From assembly GCA_023101725.1 (NCBI GenBank), contig JALJCO010000173.1, positions 1 through 64,000 of the forward strand: a stretch of DNA of 64,000 nucleotides. The letters run 5' to 3'. The notes under the pieces were generated by a model. The model saw only the letters and a list, made by a program, of their open reading frames with translations. It did not search any database and had not been told where the DNA came from. Made by a program: the position numbers and the translations under genes. Numbering within the stretch: position 1 is the stretch's first letter; each line of letters begins with the position of its first letter. Shown piece by piece: positions 46,085 through 58,740 of this stretch. Origin of the DNA: Atherinomorus stipes (taxonomy: Eukaryota; Chordata; Actinopteri; Atheriniformes; Atherinidae).

Positions 46085-46300
46085 ATCCGAGCTGAAAATA
46101 CAAAGACAGAAAGATCCTCTGACATACGGCCACAGAAATCAGCAGTATTATCAGCTTTCCCACCGATTTCTGTTCCCCTCCATCACCTGCCCATGACAGA
46201 GCTCATTTGAAGATTATTGCATTAAAAGAAGTTACCAACCCGAACTCTGTGAAGAAGCTCCTCTTCCTCAATAAACAGATTTCAGCCCTGTGTCACCTCA
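46085..46300 (+). pseudogene. hAT transposase C-terminal remnant
   Basis: In changing frames the + strand reads HRFLFPSITCP (near 46160-46192) and then VTNPNSVKKLLFLNKQISAL (46231-46290). These correspond to the conserved end of hAT transposases, where a 'HRFL..PASS.P.ER.FS' block is followed by 'RLNP..V..LLFLNKN' (dimerisation region). Stops separate the two blocks, the middle of the motif is missing and nothing upstream is recognisable, so it is a short fossil. Confidence 0.6.
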
Positions 46301-46389
46301 TACGTGGAGTTCCATAAGCACTACACTCAACACACAAATAATTCTCACTATCTCACCATCATTAACAGTTAATGCGTGTTAGATATAAA

Positions 46390-46423
46390 ATGATATGATA
46401 TGATATGATATGATGTGATATGG
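46390..46423. repeat. (GATAT)n pentanucleotide repeat
   Basis: About six tandem GATAT units with one GTGAT variant, directly readable. Confidence 0.92.
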
Positions 46424-46475
46424 CGGAAGGCCGTCGTTTTGTGTCAGATAGATCATGCGCACATTTTATCAGTGT

Positions 46476-46548
46476 GTTTCCATGGTACAGTGGTATGTGT
46501 TTAACTGTGACTTGGGAGTCTGTGATTCGAATCCTGCCCATGGCTTCC
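46476..46548 (+). other. tRNA-like sequence with pol III boxes
   Basis: GTTTCCATGGTACAGTGGTA contains an A-box-like TGGTACAGTGG, and GATTCGAATCC 40 bases later fits a B-box (GGTTCGANTCC) except for one base. A 5-bp anticodon-like stem, mostly G-T pairs, could present a GTG anticodon, but the T-arm and acceptor stem pair poorly. It is more likely a tRNA pseudogene or SINE head than a functional tRNA. Confidence 0.35.
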
Positions 46549-47747
46549 TTCTTACCCATTTTAATTTTAAACCGTAACCTATTATTAAGTCAAATACTTA
46601 AAGGCATGATGAATGCACAATAGTATGTGTTGGATGCTGATAATTTGTAAGATAAATCCTTTATTTCCTGGTCATGGGCACGACTGAGATGGTTTGAGTG
46701 CTGAGTTGTTCGGCCTGCTGTGGACCCATCTGGACACTAAATGTCACAAAAGATAAATATGAATGAAACTCTGAGTACTGAACCTTTTCCCGAACCAATG
46801 GGCTGGAAAGCCTCATTGCTTCAGGAAGCTTAACCCTCTAGGCGCCAGAGTTTATTTAGGAAAATATTCCATTTGGCCTGTTGGAGTTATCGAACAAATA
46901 AGCCATATCTCAATTGGCACACTAGCCTGAGTGCACTGGAATTCAGTGCGTAGTGAGCACTGTGTACTTCATCTATAGTATACTCTATTCACACTTCATT
47001 TTTGGCCATTATTAGGGCAGCATCCTGGTACTTTCAGTGCACTGAATTTTCGCTTAAATGACTGCATGAACGCACTACACACTCAAAAAGAGTGTTTGAA
47101 GTGCTCAAGTGCACGGTTTGAGACACGGCCAAAGTCTGTATAAATAACACCACCATTGACATATTCAGCAGTCACAGCATACCACGGCTTATTGAAAGGT
47201 AAACACCAGCTATAACTATCGTTAGATAACTCTGCAACTACGGGAGATGACATTAGTCCGGTCGTCATATACCATTATCAGCACAAGCATGTTATACAGG
47301 CTGTTATCTTGATCAAACAACTACTGAGAAAAATAACCATTTTGTAATGTTAACTAACTGAAATGATAGCAACGTGGCTTGATCGCACCGGCCGCTATTG
47401 ACAAAAGATCGTAAAATAAAGTTAAATGTTATGCAACAATGAGGTAACTAATCCATAACATGGGCCTAAACTAAGATAATACAATGGTTTTCGTAACATG
47501 TATATCTTTATTAACAAAGAAAATACTTTGTTACATTTGTAGCTCGCTTTCTTTGCCGCTTGCATTCTGGGTAGCCATTACTTACAAGGGTGGTGTCGGA
47601 GGATCTCAGTATTGAGGGAGATTCAGCCCTCAAACTTGCCCCTCAGCTTAATGTTCTGAGAATCGGGCCAGCACTTGCACTTCAGTGCAATTGAGATTAA
47701 GGATTAAGGTTGAGGGTTAAGACAGGAATTGGAATTCACCCTTGGTG

Positions 47748-48477
47748 TGGTCTGCTGCTGTAACCAATCTGCTTCAAGGTAGAGGTGCTACTTGCCAACA
47801 AGCAAACCAGTCAAATGCTTTGGGCCCTGTGCCAGAAGGGGGCCTCTGAGGGCCGACCAATTTGAATCAAGACGGAACAGAGCAGCAACAATTTGGAGTT
47901 TGCAATGATAATGGTTGACCAGTACAGAACTCCCTGAATCGCCCCGCCCCCATCTCTTGTTCTTGCTACGAGCTAGCAGTGCGTCTTATGTAAACAGACA
48001 GGTGAGAAAGTGAGTTTATAACAATGAGAAGTTTTCTATCTGGCAGTGACCAAACAAAAACAAAAAAAAACCAGGTTGAGTAATGAAGAGATCAAAACAG
48101 TGGTAAGTAGGGCAGAAGCTAATTTAGCAAACATAACAATTTAGGTCAGAGCAGCTCAGTCTGTCCTGCTACTGTTGACTACCTGGGTGTTATGTGACTG
48201 AAAATAAAAACAGATAACTTGGATCATATTAAATGAAATGTTAGAATGTTAGATAGAAGACATCTGATAATGTACTTTGAAGATGCATAGGTGGGTCAGT
48301 GTGTGCAAATGGTGTCAGTATTTTATTTTCCATGTCCAGTGGGCTTAATGGTTTGGAAAACTACCTATTTATTTATGTGTTGCTGTAAATGTCATCTGCA
48401 AAGGTCATAATGCAGGTTTCAGCACAAAGTTTATGCTTCTGTATTGGGACTACATTAAATCATATTGCCTTTTTTTA
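47748..48477. other. septin9 intron sequence, nothing recognised
   Basis: Non-coding; contains GGGCCCTGTGCCAGAAGGGG near 47822-47841, which may be repeat-derived, but no family was identified. Confidence 0.4.
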
Positions 48478-48600
48478 AAGCTGGGGTAGATGATGTTTTC
48501 CAGGACAATTTTTTTTAACACTATGCTAAAAATCTCCTTCACACCCCAATTACAGCCATTTAATGAAATAATCTAACAGTGGCAACATTATCAAACTCTA
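48478..48600 (+). repeat. Dispersed repeat, second copy
   Basis: GATGATGTTTTCCAGGACAATTTTTT and the following AATCTCCTTCACACCCCAAT stretch align with 10967-11065 (GATGATGTTTTCCAGGAGCA..., TCTTCACATCCCGCTTGCAG). Two copies in one intron set show it is dispersed; the class is unknown. Confidence 0.6.
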
Positions 48601-48629
48601 AAATTTGGCACAAAGGCTTGGCTTGCTTG

Positions 48630-48806
48630 TGGGGCGAGTGGGTTGGTGATACCAACCCCCACGTTGCTTCCTACTATGCCTCCTGATCGGGGAATGTATG
48701 TGTGTGTGTGCTAAAGGTGATTGGGTAAAATCTGACATGGAGTGTGAAGCACTTTGAGTGGTCAACATAACTAGGAAAGCGCTCTATAAGAACAGCCTAT
48801 TTACCA
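48630..48806 (+). mobile_element. SINE 3' part with LINE-like tail
   Basis: GAAGCACTTTGAGTGGTCAA followed by ACTAGGAAAGCGCTCTATAA and GAACAGCCTATTTACC is the familiar fish SINE tail (normally ...AAGCGCTATATAAATGCAGTCCATTTACC), related to L2-type LINE 3' ends. A tRNA-like head was not found, so the 5' part may be lost. Confidence 0.65.
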
Positions 48807-49019
48807 GAATGTAATTATCATGTTATTGTCACTGTTATAAATATGTGATGTCATAATAAAAGAGGAATGAACGCTGGTCTCCGGGGGCCCCTGTGAAATT
48901 TTGCCTGGGGATCCCAGAGACCCAAGAATCGCCTCTGTTCAAGGTTGGACATTGTGTGTTATTGGTATTCTGCATATCTTTGTTGTTACCAGTAGTTATT
49001 TGAGGTACTATTACCTTTT

Positions 49020-49290
49020 CATCCTTTTGATGTCAAGACAACTGCTGCTGAATGGATATTTTCCTCTTTTTCAGACCTGTAAACCCTAGAGATGGTTGCG
49101 TGTGAAAATCCCAGTAGATCAGCAGTTTCTGAAATAGTCAGACCAGTCTGTTTGGTACCAACAACCATTCCACATTCAAAGTAACCTAAATCCCATTTCT
49201 TCCTCATTCTGACGTTCCACTTGAACTTCAGCAAGTCATCTTGACCATGTCTACATCACTAAATACACTGAACTGCTATCGCATGATTGG
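49020..49290 (-). pseudogene. Tc1/mariner transposase N-terminal fragment
   Basis: From 49234 downward the minus strand reads LKFKWNVRMRKKWDLGYFEC, then GLTISETADLLGFSHATISR, the helix-turn-helix DNA-binding part of the same Tc1-type family as 7841-8930. It stops after about 70 residues, with no catalytic domain. Confidence 0.82.
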
Positions 49291-50635
49291 CTGATTATAT
49301 ATTTATGCTACAAGCAATTTAACAGCTGCATCTAATAAGGTGGGTAATCTGTGTAGGAAAAAATTAATAGATATAGCGTGCATACTGTATGTATTGTATG
49401 GTATTTAGTTTAGTCCCCTACTTCACATGCATGCTCATACATGACACACATCCCCTGCCTTTGATCCACAGTGCCTTTTCTACTCTTTGCAGACTTATCT
49501 TTCCATTCAGCAGATTTCTCCTTTGATCTTCTGTTCCCACAAAAGAAAAGTGCAGCTTCAAACACTGCTGTGTCATAAGGTTCTGAGAACATTGTTTTTT
49601 TTGCCTGGTGACAACTTAATGGAAAACCCTTTTTCTTTGATTAAAGTTAGATATATGACAAAAATTTGTCAAAAGCTGCCATTCCAAAAAGGGTTTCCTT
49701 CATGTTCATGTGACAGTGAAACCATTTAGCTTTGTACTGTTTCCACATCATGGACTGGACTTGGAAGATTTGAGATGCCTGAGAGGAAGAGTTAATAAAA
49801 TTTTGGCAGTTTACAGATTTTTTCTTGGATATTCAAGAGTTTGAAGGTGATGGGTTTCTGCTAGACACAATATATAGAAGTTATTGTAAACTTTGCCTAC
49901 AGATCAGATATTCGCTTTGTTAGATGCTGTCATGTGATCTGTTTTTCCATCTGGTCATCACTTTTTTGGAAATTTACTCAGCGCTGAATAAAATCCCTGG
50001 TATTCATGCTGCTTTTGACTGGAAACTGTTTATAATGTTCAAACTGTGGGTCGCACAGATGCACACAGTTTTACATTCACTTGCACAACAAAACCAAAGC
50101 CAAAAGAAAGATTCAGTTTCAGAATTAACAGGAAGGAAGAATTTCTGCTGAATGGTATGAAAATCTCTCTCAGACATTCAGCCAGTATGCTGATGGAAAA
50201 AAGGTTGAGCATGTCCACACAGGAACAAATAAATCACTCACTTGTTTCTGCAATTCAAATAAATCATAAATAATTTTTTTCTTTTCTTTGATTAAAAAAT
50301 TATTGCTAGAAAAGATCTTTTTTTTTTTTTTTTTTTTTTTTACCTTGTCTGCAGTATTTTTCAGTTGGACGGAGACCTGTGTGAATTCAGATACAGAAAG
50401 TTGGAATAATCCAGATTTCACAGGAACACTTGCTTCTCTGAGTCAGACCGGCGATGGTTGGGTTTTAGAAACTCCTCTCTGAAAGAATAGTTGCTTGTTG
50501 AGAGTGAGATTGAAAGACGAAAAAACACCCAGAGGTAAAATTCAGACAGTAAATACTCCTGAATAACTTGTTTACTTGTTACTAACGCTAGTAATTTTTT
50601 TGTCAATCCAAATGACAGATATGGGTAAATGTATT
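49291..50635. other. septin9 intron sequence, no gene seen
   Basis: Non-coding AT-rich intron with a run of about 22 T at 50320-50341. No exon or repeat family recognised. Confidence 0.5.
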
Positions 50636-50995
50636 TCAGTCAGTCAGTCATTTTCTGTACCACTCATTCAGTTCAGGGTCACGGGGGTTGCTGGAGCCTA
50701 TCCCAGCTATTATCAGGTGAGAGGCGGGTTCACCCTGGACAGGTCCCCAGTTTGTCACAGGACCAACACAGAGAGACAAACCTATAGGAACAATTTAGAG
50801 TGATCAATTAACCTAACATGAATGTCTTTGGACGGTGGGACTAAGCCGGAGTATCTGGAGAGAACCCACGCATACATGGGGAGAACATGGAAACTCCACA
50901 CACACGAAGGCCACTGTTGGAATTGTTCGAACCCCTCTCCAGCCGGGACTTGAACAAGCAACCTTCTTACTGTGAGGCTGCGGTGCTAACCACCC
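50636..50995 (+). repeat. Dispersed teleost repeat, long copy
   Basis: Starts with (CAGT)n and TCATTTTCTGTACCACTCAT, continues GCTGGAGCCTATCCCAGC, TCACCCTGGACAGGTCCCCA, CTTTGGACGGTGGGACTAAG, GGGGAGAACATGGAAACTCC and ends CTGTGAGGCTGCGGTGCTAA followed by CCACC. These phrases recur at high copy in fish genomes. I recognise the repeat but cannot assign its transposon class from sequence. A shorter copy is at 39205-39345. Confidence 0.75.
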
Positions 50996-51390
50996 AAATG
51001 TATTTACCATCTTTAATTTTGAAACAGGATCTAAGGAGTGAGAAGTCCAGCAGAGAACATGTTGTGACTTATCAATCGGAAGGTAGCCGTGGCCTATAGC
51101 AATGGTGGGGAACCCTTTCAATCAATTGACCGACCAACTGACTGCAAAGCCCCCGGAGTGAGGGATCCCCAATGAGGAAACACTGGAGTTAAAAATGTTA
51201 AACAGTTAAAATGAAGATCAAAGAGGTTGAAAACAATAAGAGACAGATAAAAGAAAAAAATACTCATGAAGGAACACATAAAATAAAATGGTGGAAGATA
51301 AAATCTATAAAATCTATATATGAAAATAAATCAAAGTTAAGATGGCAAATAGAATAAAATTAAAATTTAGTTAACTTGAGCCTCTTTTTA
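50996..51390. other. septin9 intron sequence, nothing recognised
   Basis: A-rich non-coding stretch between two repeats. Confidence 0.5.
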
Positions 51391-51590
51391 AAACATCCTC
51401 GAGGACCTTGAGGGCTGCTGTCCTGCAGGTTTTAGAGATTTCCCAACTCCAACACACGTGATTGAAATGAAATCGATCCAACAGTTTATCAAGTTCTACA
51501 CAGTGAGCCATTCATTTGAATCAGGTGTGTTGAAAGAGGAAAACATCTAAAACTTGGAGGATTGTCCTGCAGGATAGTCCCCCACTTCTG
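51391..51590. mobile_element. hAT-related palindromic element
   Basis: GGCTGCTGTCCTGCAGGTTTTAGAG near the left edge is mirrored by CTAAAACTTGGAGGATTGTC and CTGCAGGATAGTC on the right. The centre has CACACGTGATTGAAATGAAA and CATTCATTTGAATCAGGTGT. It matches the element at 32092-32293 over its interior and belongs to the same hAT-derived family, but its outermost inverted repeats are eroded. Confidence 0.7.
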
Positions 51591-52507
51591 GCCTACAGCA
51601 TAACCTGTCAAATTTTCTTTGAATGAAGCCAAAATAAAGGATAAAGTCAGGCAGAATGAAAAACAGGTCTTGAACATACAGTAGAACAAGTGCACATAAA
51701 CCTTTTAGCATAATGTACATGAGGCATACAGTCCATTCATTTGTTTCAGTCATTTTAGACCTCTTGCAGTCTCTGTGTTGATGCCCTTTTTTTTTTTTTT
51801 TTTACAATACCGTCTAGTGAGGTTTCATTAATGTTAAGCATTGTTCCGTACAAATTTAATTTTCAGAATGCATCCCTTAGTGTTACATATAGCTTTTGTG
51901 TTTGTGGTTAGCTAACATCTGGGTGTGCATCCACCATGCAGACCAAAGCAACATGAACACTGTTACACACGTTTTCCATCAATTGCAGAAACATTGCAGT
52001 CACTTAGATGATAAATGGAAGATATGAAATAGCCTATTTAGTTTTTGTCAAAATATTGTCATCTACAATAAATATTTTCAATAAAATCTGACTCATTAGG
52101 CACAAAGTGTTGGCTAGAATTCCCCATTTCCAATACATTTGGCTCTGTTTTCTTCACTAATTGTAGAATTGTATAAATAAAACTCTTACTCTGAATTTGT
52201 TGGTAAGTCTTTTGCATAGTAGCTTCTTCCTCAAGAGTGTTTTTAGTGATTTTTGAGCTGGTCAAACAAGCCTGACTATTGTTGGACATGAGAAAAAAGA
52301 CTTGTGCTAGGGCAGCCAAGTAGCAGTAACCCTGAATGTACAGATAATATATAGTCAGTTTAAAGCCCTTTTTTGGTCATTGTGAATCACTGTAACCGTT
52401 GTAGATCTAATGTTTACCCAACATAATTTACTAATAAAGTATAAATAATCAGTTTAATTTGCTGAGGATTTCTGGCAGTGACAATGGAGGGAACAATGTC
52501 ATGAAAT
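51591..52507. other. septin9 intron sequence, nothing recognised
   Basis: Non-coding, with a T-run at 51787-51804. No exon or repeat recognised. Confidence 0.5.
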
Positions 52508-52931
52508 CAGGGATGCACCAATCCAGTTTTTTCCGATCCAATCTGATATCAATATCTGGGCTGAGTGAGCGTATCGGCCGATGTCCGATTACGATCCAAT
52601 ACTACTGTTGAATAAATTAACTGTATACCTTGCCATGTGAGCGAAGGCATCAGGCTTGACATAAACATTTAGCCTTGTTAAAAAAGAAACAAATTAACAC
52701 AAATATAAATGTACTATCATTTATTAACAAATAAAATGTACATTAGCAAAAAGAAATTAACAGTGTCATGTTAGAACTGAAGATTCCTGTAATTGTATTA
52801 CTGTGTATGATATTAATTTTAAAAAAAAGAAGAAATAACTGGATCGAAATCATTCATCTGATATCCGATCCAGCTAATTTGTGAATATCGGAGCTGATAT
52901 CCGATCTGGGTATCGGATTGGTGCATATCTA
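52508..52931. mobile_element. Non-autonomous hAT-type element
   Basis: The left end CAGGGATGCACCAATCC and the inverted right end AGATATGCACCAATCC are the diverged ends of a common fish hAT family (consensus-like TAGGGATGCACCGATCC). The interior has TATCGGCCGATGTCCGATTA and repeated GATATCCGATC motifs on the right. The 8-bp target duplication is no longer clear. Confidence 0.75.
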
Positions 52932-55305
52932 AAATCAGCCACTGCACAAGACAAATCGCTAAGCCCAGCTCAGAAATAAACTAAACCCCAGTAAATCTCA
53001 GACTGGAATTCTTTAATGAGCTTCCATGTTTCTTCTAAACTTTTTTTCTTTTGTTTGGACAGTTCTGTGGTTGCTGTGGATCACTTTAGCTGTGGAGCTA
53101 AAGTGATAACTCGGCACATTTAGCATCCATAAATAGGAGATGCTTTCACAACTATTAATTTTATTTGGGAATTTAACCTTTAGTAATGCTTTGCTTCCAT
53201 GTTTAGAAATGTTATTGGTTAGTCATGGATTTAGTCATGTGTCTGCCACAGTTTGAGGGATGGAGATGCAGTGTTTGTGTCCCAGACGGAAAAAGTAAGC
53301 AAGTTGGGTTTGAAGGAGATAACCAAATCTTTTTAGCATGTGTGCATACACAAACAGATATGTAATTTAATGCCCTCCTCTGTGAACAGAGCAGTGGGAG
53401 GGAAAGACCAGATGGTTACGACAGGGAAGAAGCATATTGCCATCTTGTCTTGGATTACCACATAGTCATACAAACCAATGCTCTGTACTTTGTATTCTTT
53501 ATTCAGCCCCAAAACACACATGCAGTGTAATTTCTTAGTGACACATGGTGTGGGGATAGCCTGTCGTATCCACAATGTTCTTCATTCACTTTCTCTGAAT
53601 GAGGGGTGTGACTCTGATGTGCCTTCCAAGCCACTGGGGATGTCAGTCACATGACCGTATGTGGGCGTGGCCAGGGGAGCAGCAACCCAGCCTGGCCCTG
53701 CCTCACCAGCTGGAGCTGTAATTGAGAAAGGAAAAGAGTGGGAGAGGAAGAAAAAGAAGGAGAGGACAGGGTTGGGTGAGTTGTCAGTTTTTATGTTTGT
53801 TGTGTTCTTTCTGTTTTGTAGTAAGAGTTGGAAATGATATCTAAAGGAAAGGAGGAAAAGTTGAGGTTTAAAGAAGGAGGAAGAAAATCGTGGAAGGGGG
53901 TTAAATTTGGTGTGTTGGGGCTGTTTCTTGTCAGAGAAAGTTTGCCAGGTGTCTCCAGTGTGCTGTGTGGGGAAGTTTGTGGCTGAGAGGAGGAGATTTA
54001 GCAAGTTTTGGCAAGAGATCTGTAATAAAGATCCTAGTTTAGTTTGACAGGCTTTTACTTATATCCATTCTTTTCCTCTCTTATTGTTCAGCCATTGGGG
54101 AGAGTTTTGAGGGGGGTGTCAACACCCCCCATTCGTCATCCCCTTTCCCCTGTTTCCTCCTCCCCTCTCCTTTTCTTTCTTTCCCTCCCATTGTGTACTC
54201 TGCTCTAAAACATGCATGGATAGTCAATGTCCTGAAATGAGGCAGAGTGGTGACCAATCACGATAGCCTTTCTTACTCTTGAAATTATACTTTTCTGTGG
54301 TTCTCTGTGGTGGGTTTTTCTTTTTTTTTTTCTAGCTTCTCCTCTCATCACATCTGAAAGAGGTTCCCACTTCAGTTTGATCCAGTGCTTGGATTAGCCA
54401 TGCGTCAGTGGACCCAAGATGATTCAATATGATTTCATTTTGACAATCCAATTCGTCTGCCCTGTAATACAGAAAAAAAGTTTATTGTTGAGTACTAGGG
54501 GAGGTGAGTTTGCTAGGTCTGATTTTGAGTTTGAGAGTTTCTTTCCCACAGAAAGATCACTGCTTCTCCTAATTCTTGTCAGTTGTTTCTGGTGGGGAGA
54601 AAATTAGGTTGTGGTCAATCCCTCTACCCCGGAGGCCAGCCTAGCTTTCAAAATATTATCCATCTCTCATGTGTTCAGTGTGTCACATGGTCTTCCTTTA
54701 TCAAGTTTGGACTACATTTCCTGAATAGCTGCACTGTTGGACTGTATGTCCAGAAGTTCCAGTCAAGTCTCAGATAAAGTAACATAAAAATACAACAGTC
54801 TGGGAATTCTTCTGCTTGTTTCCTCATTGATGTTCAAGAGATCATTGTCATTTTATTTTTGTCATTTTACCTTTATATAAAGTTAAATCCCATTGAGACA
54901 CAGTCTCTTTTGCAAGAGAGACCTGCTCACCTAATGTACATATCTTTATATTTATATTTTAAAAGGATTCATTCACCTTTGCAAGAAAAAAACATCCTTA
55001 ACTTACCTCAAAATTCCCATGATGCCACAGGAAATGCTTTTCCTAGAAAATGAAATAACATGTGTATTTAGTCAAACACTACACAAAATACATTTGATAC
55101 CACAGAGTCTTGGTGCTTAAATCTAAACATGAAAAAATAGCAATTGACACAGCATAGGCACACTAAATGCTTGTGAAAGCCACTCATCCAGTGTGTGCTG
55201 TCAATCAGGTTAACTCCCTAATAAAAAGTAGTTAAATCCCTAATGATAAACAATTAAATTTCTTAGGGCCAGCAGTGTTGAAATACTTTTATTTTGACTG
55301 TTGTT

Positions 55306-55341
55306 ACATTATTATTATTATAGCTATTATTATTATTATTA
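55306..55341. repeat. (ATT)n microsatellite
   Basis: Two runs of ATT triplets separated by TAGCT; directly readable. Confidence 0.92.
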
Positions 55342-58300
55342 AGTCTGATTTTCAAGTCTTCTATATTTGTATAAACCCACATCATTTTAAGGAAGCCATG
55401 GGTTGTTGGTACAAACATAAGTATTCTGGTCTGTATATGTAACTGTGATGTTTTACATTTATCACACTTTTTTTTTGTACCAAAGAATTTGCCCACAGGC
55501 TGAAGAGCGGAGGGGGGGGAGGAGAGGTGCAAACTTGTTTTACCGCAAACAATTTGACAGTTTGAAAAATATTCCTCCCCGTATTAAACTCCGTCTCAAT
55601 GGTCCATTTCAATAGAATACAGTAGAATGGACATTTATTGATCCCCCATGTGGAAATACAGTGTTGTGCAGGTAATTGTGTACAAAATTTTCAATAGTGT
55701 AGTAATTTCTCCTTTTGATGTACTTTTGATAATACAGTTGCATAAATATAGCCTATTTTTTTTTCTTTGCTAGTAGGTTTGAGCAAGAATAATTTTTTTC
55801 TAAACTGCAGCAGTATTTACTGTAGACAAAGATGACACATTTCTGCAGATATGGTTTGCACTGTTTATCTCTTCAGCCCCCCACATGGGAGACATTTTCT
55901 GCTCTAAATGCATGTCATGGCTAGGAGGAAGTCGGAGATGTCATGTTCTTTCAGAAGTGACAGCTCATGGGCCTGCCAACACCAGGGGGGAGGAGGCAGA
56001 ACATGCCAGTTTGTGGTGGTCTCCTCTGTAGCGCCATGGCAGTATGATTAAGTAATTATGGGTCATCTGTCACCGTTTGATTCTGGGATTCTGACCAGAA
56101 ATGACACAATCTGGTCTTTGGCTTGGAGACAAATTCCTCATGGTTATTTAAATCAGGATCAGTTTTGCTCTTGTACATTTGAAATTTTTTTGTTGCACTA
56201 AAATTTATGAGATGTCACCAGATAATTAACAGAGCAAATGCTCATGTGGCTGTGAAGCTGTTTAGAAAACGATGTAGCTAAATCCCTTTTTTGCATGGAC
56301 CAAATGGCACATTACAGGCAACATTTTCAATTTTTGCCAATGGTTACCATCATGGATTTTACTGGTTGCCTTGGTTACACATCAAAAGGAAATTTCATGA
56401 CAACATTTTTTTTTTTTTTTACTTCGTGGTCGTTTTAGCAGTCACAGGTGACTTAACATGCAGTTTCTCTTGTAACCACTATAGACCACATATTCTTCAA
56501 ACGTAATTATAGGCTATGTACCTGCTATTTGGGAGGACAGTCTTTAAGATAAACATCTTACTGCTGGCACTGGGATAGCATTTAATTGGTTTGTGGTTGT
56601 GCCCACATTGGGGGGGGGGGGGGGGAGTTTGTACAAGCCACTGTTGGTGTGAAATTGGTGACGGACTACAGCATGCTGTAGGTAATACTTTGGTGTCTCC
56701 ACCTTGTATCTTTCTCTGTTCCTGGGTAGAACACCAGTTTCTAAAGGGTGAACCCAATTATTAAAACATTATTGACATCTAGTCGCACAGATGGCTCTCC
56801 TACCATCTCTTTAGCTCCTAAACAGAAGAATTTATGTTCGTCTCAACAGCATGATGTAGAGAAAAACATGCTATCTTCAAGTAGGTTACAGGAGTCATGT
56901 CTACACTGTGTGATGTTTCTCATTTCCTCTCATAAATCGCTGTGTTGCATTCAGAATTAAAATATTTGAAGCAGTCTGTTACTTTCCCACTTCATACTTA
57001 TGGTTTTCTTGATTTACTGTTCTCTGGGCTCTGTTTGTCCTTTACCCTATACCAGTTCCCCCTACAGCAGCTGTTAGCTGGTCATGCGGCGGGACCCTCC
57101 TAGTTTCTCTTCCATGTTTCTCAGAATTGTTTAGTTTTGAGTTATGACTGTGGTCAGCCGGCTCTCACAGTGGTACTCGGCACCACAGCATCTTCTCAGT
57201 TGATTTTGAGCTCTGCTTTCATATTTTCTCAGTTTCTCCTTACAAGTATTAATCCAAACGACACTCGGTTTTGTCAAGTTTTGCAGCTCATCTCTCTCAT
57301 TGCATCACTCGTTTCTGGCGGTACCCTTTACCTCATTGACCCCCTGTGTGGATCTCTCTCCCTTTGTCAGTCATTCTTTCAGTCTTTCTAAAGTTTTTTG
57401 AGATAGGTTGTTATCTACTCTACCCGGAGCTTCTGACTGGAGAGATGCATTTCATCACCAAGCAGCACCATCTGCTTTGCTCTGCATTAGTGCCAGGGGT
57501 TGAATTCTCAAAGGGCCGTCATGAGTAATACTGAAAGATGGAGCCGGCCTGTGGCATACTAAAGCCCCCCCCCCCCCCCCTTTTTTTTTTTTTGTTTTTT
57601 TTGTTGCAAAAAATACAAAGCTGTAACTATCATTGACCTCACACAGTCTGATCGTCCTGCAAGGAGTAGAAATGACAGTGGGATTATCAATCATCTTTTT
57701 GCTTTAAAGTAAATTAGGGATTGAGAGAGATGGGATTGAATTCTAGCAGTCAACTTGGTTTCATATAATCTTCATTAAATGGAAAGTACATGTTTTTTTA
57801 AAAACGCGCATCTTCCTGCCAGTAAAATCACCAGGCAAAAACTTTGAGCTGCTTTTGAGGATTTTAGTCAACCCACTATTGGAGGAAAATAGAGAGCAGA
57901 CAAACCTCTGGGTAGGAGGCTGGTACGGGAATTGGTAAAACAAGTTTGTACGACTAATCCTTTCATTTCAGTCATAATTTAAAGCTCTACTACATTATAT
58001 GCTGTCAGGCCAAAGATTAGTCACATCCATCTTATTAGTGTAAATTTGTTTTTGCTGTTGTTATTTTTGCAAATGTTAACTGTACACTGTTTTGTACAGT
58101 GTTGACATGAAATAGGCAGTATTGGTGTCACTGGTGCAGTTAAACAGGACTGCAGTTGGTGGTGATTGCATAAATGGCTTTATGTTTTAAGGCTCTTCTG
58201 TGGCAAGACGAGTTTCTTTTTCATTTTTTTTTTCTGACAGCGCTCATAAAGTTACTCCATGATCCAAAAGAGGATACTAAATTTCACATATTCCTTGTTG

Positions 58301-58695
58301 TATTCATGTGACACGTTTTTGACTACCAGTCAGTCCTTGTGCCGCCTTCCTTTTGCTGGACTATCCATCCAAATTCAGACAGCAGAACACATAAAACTTA
58401 ATGATCTCACCAATGGGCCAGAATTAATTTCATCTCTAGATCAATTGAACAGAAAGAAATAAAAGAGTGGGAAAAGAAAGCACAGGGCAAAAACACAGAA
58501 AATGGTTCGGTTAGAGGAAAAGGAAAAGAATTTGCTCTAATCATGAACCTCTCTTTTAAAAGAATGACACTCAGATTGCAGACAGTGATTAAGAGTTGTC
58601 AGTCATGGCATATGAGCGAAAGAACAAGCATATATTTTACCAAAGCTCAACCCTCCAGAGTAAGTGCACAGCTTTTTAACATAAGGAGGGAAAAG

Positions 58696-58740
58696 GTATA
58701 CATATATATATATATGTACAGTATATATACAGTATATAAA
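58696..58740. repeat. (AT)n-rich microsatellite
   Basis: TATATATATATATA tract with GTACAGTATATATACAGTAT variants, directly readable. Confidence 0.9.

Larger units (their letters stand above)
45692..47747. mobile_element. About 2-kb composite element with inverted ends
   Basis: The left end GGGGCCAGTTCCAATTTCTA plus TCTTAACCCT, and the inverted right end AGGGTGAATTCCAATTCCTG plus TCTTAACCCT, form a terminal inverted repeat of roughly 30 bases. The interior holds a hAT transposase remnant, a GATAT tandem tract and a tRNA-like sequence, so other elements have inserted into it. Exact borders and target duplication are not clear. Confidence 0.55.
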
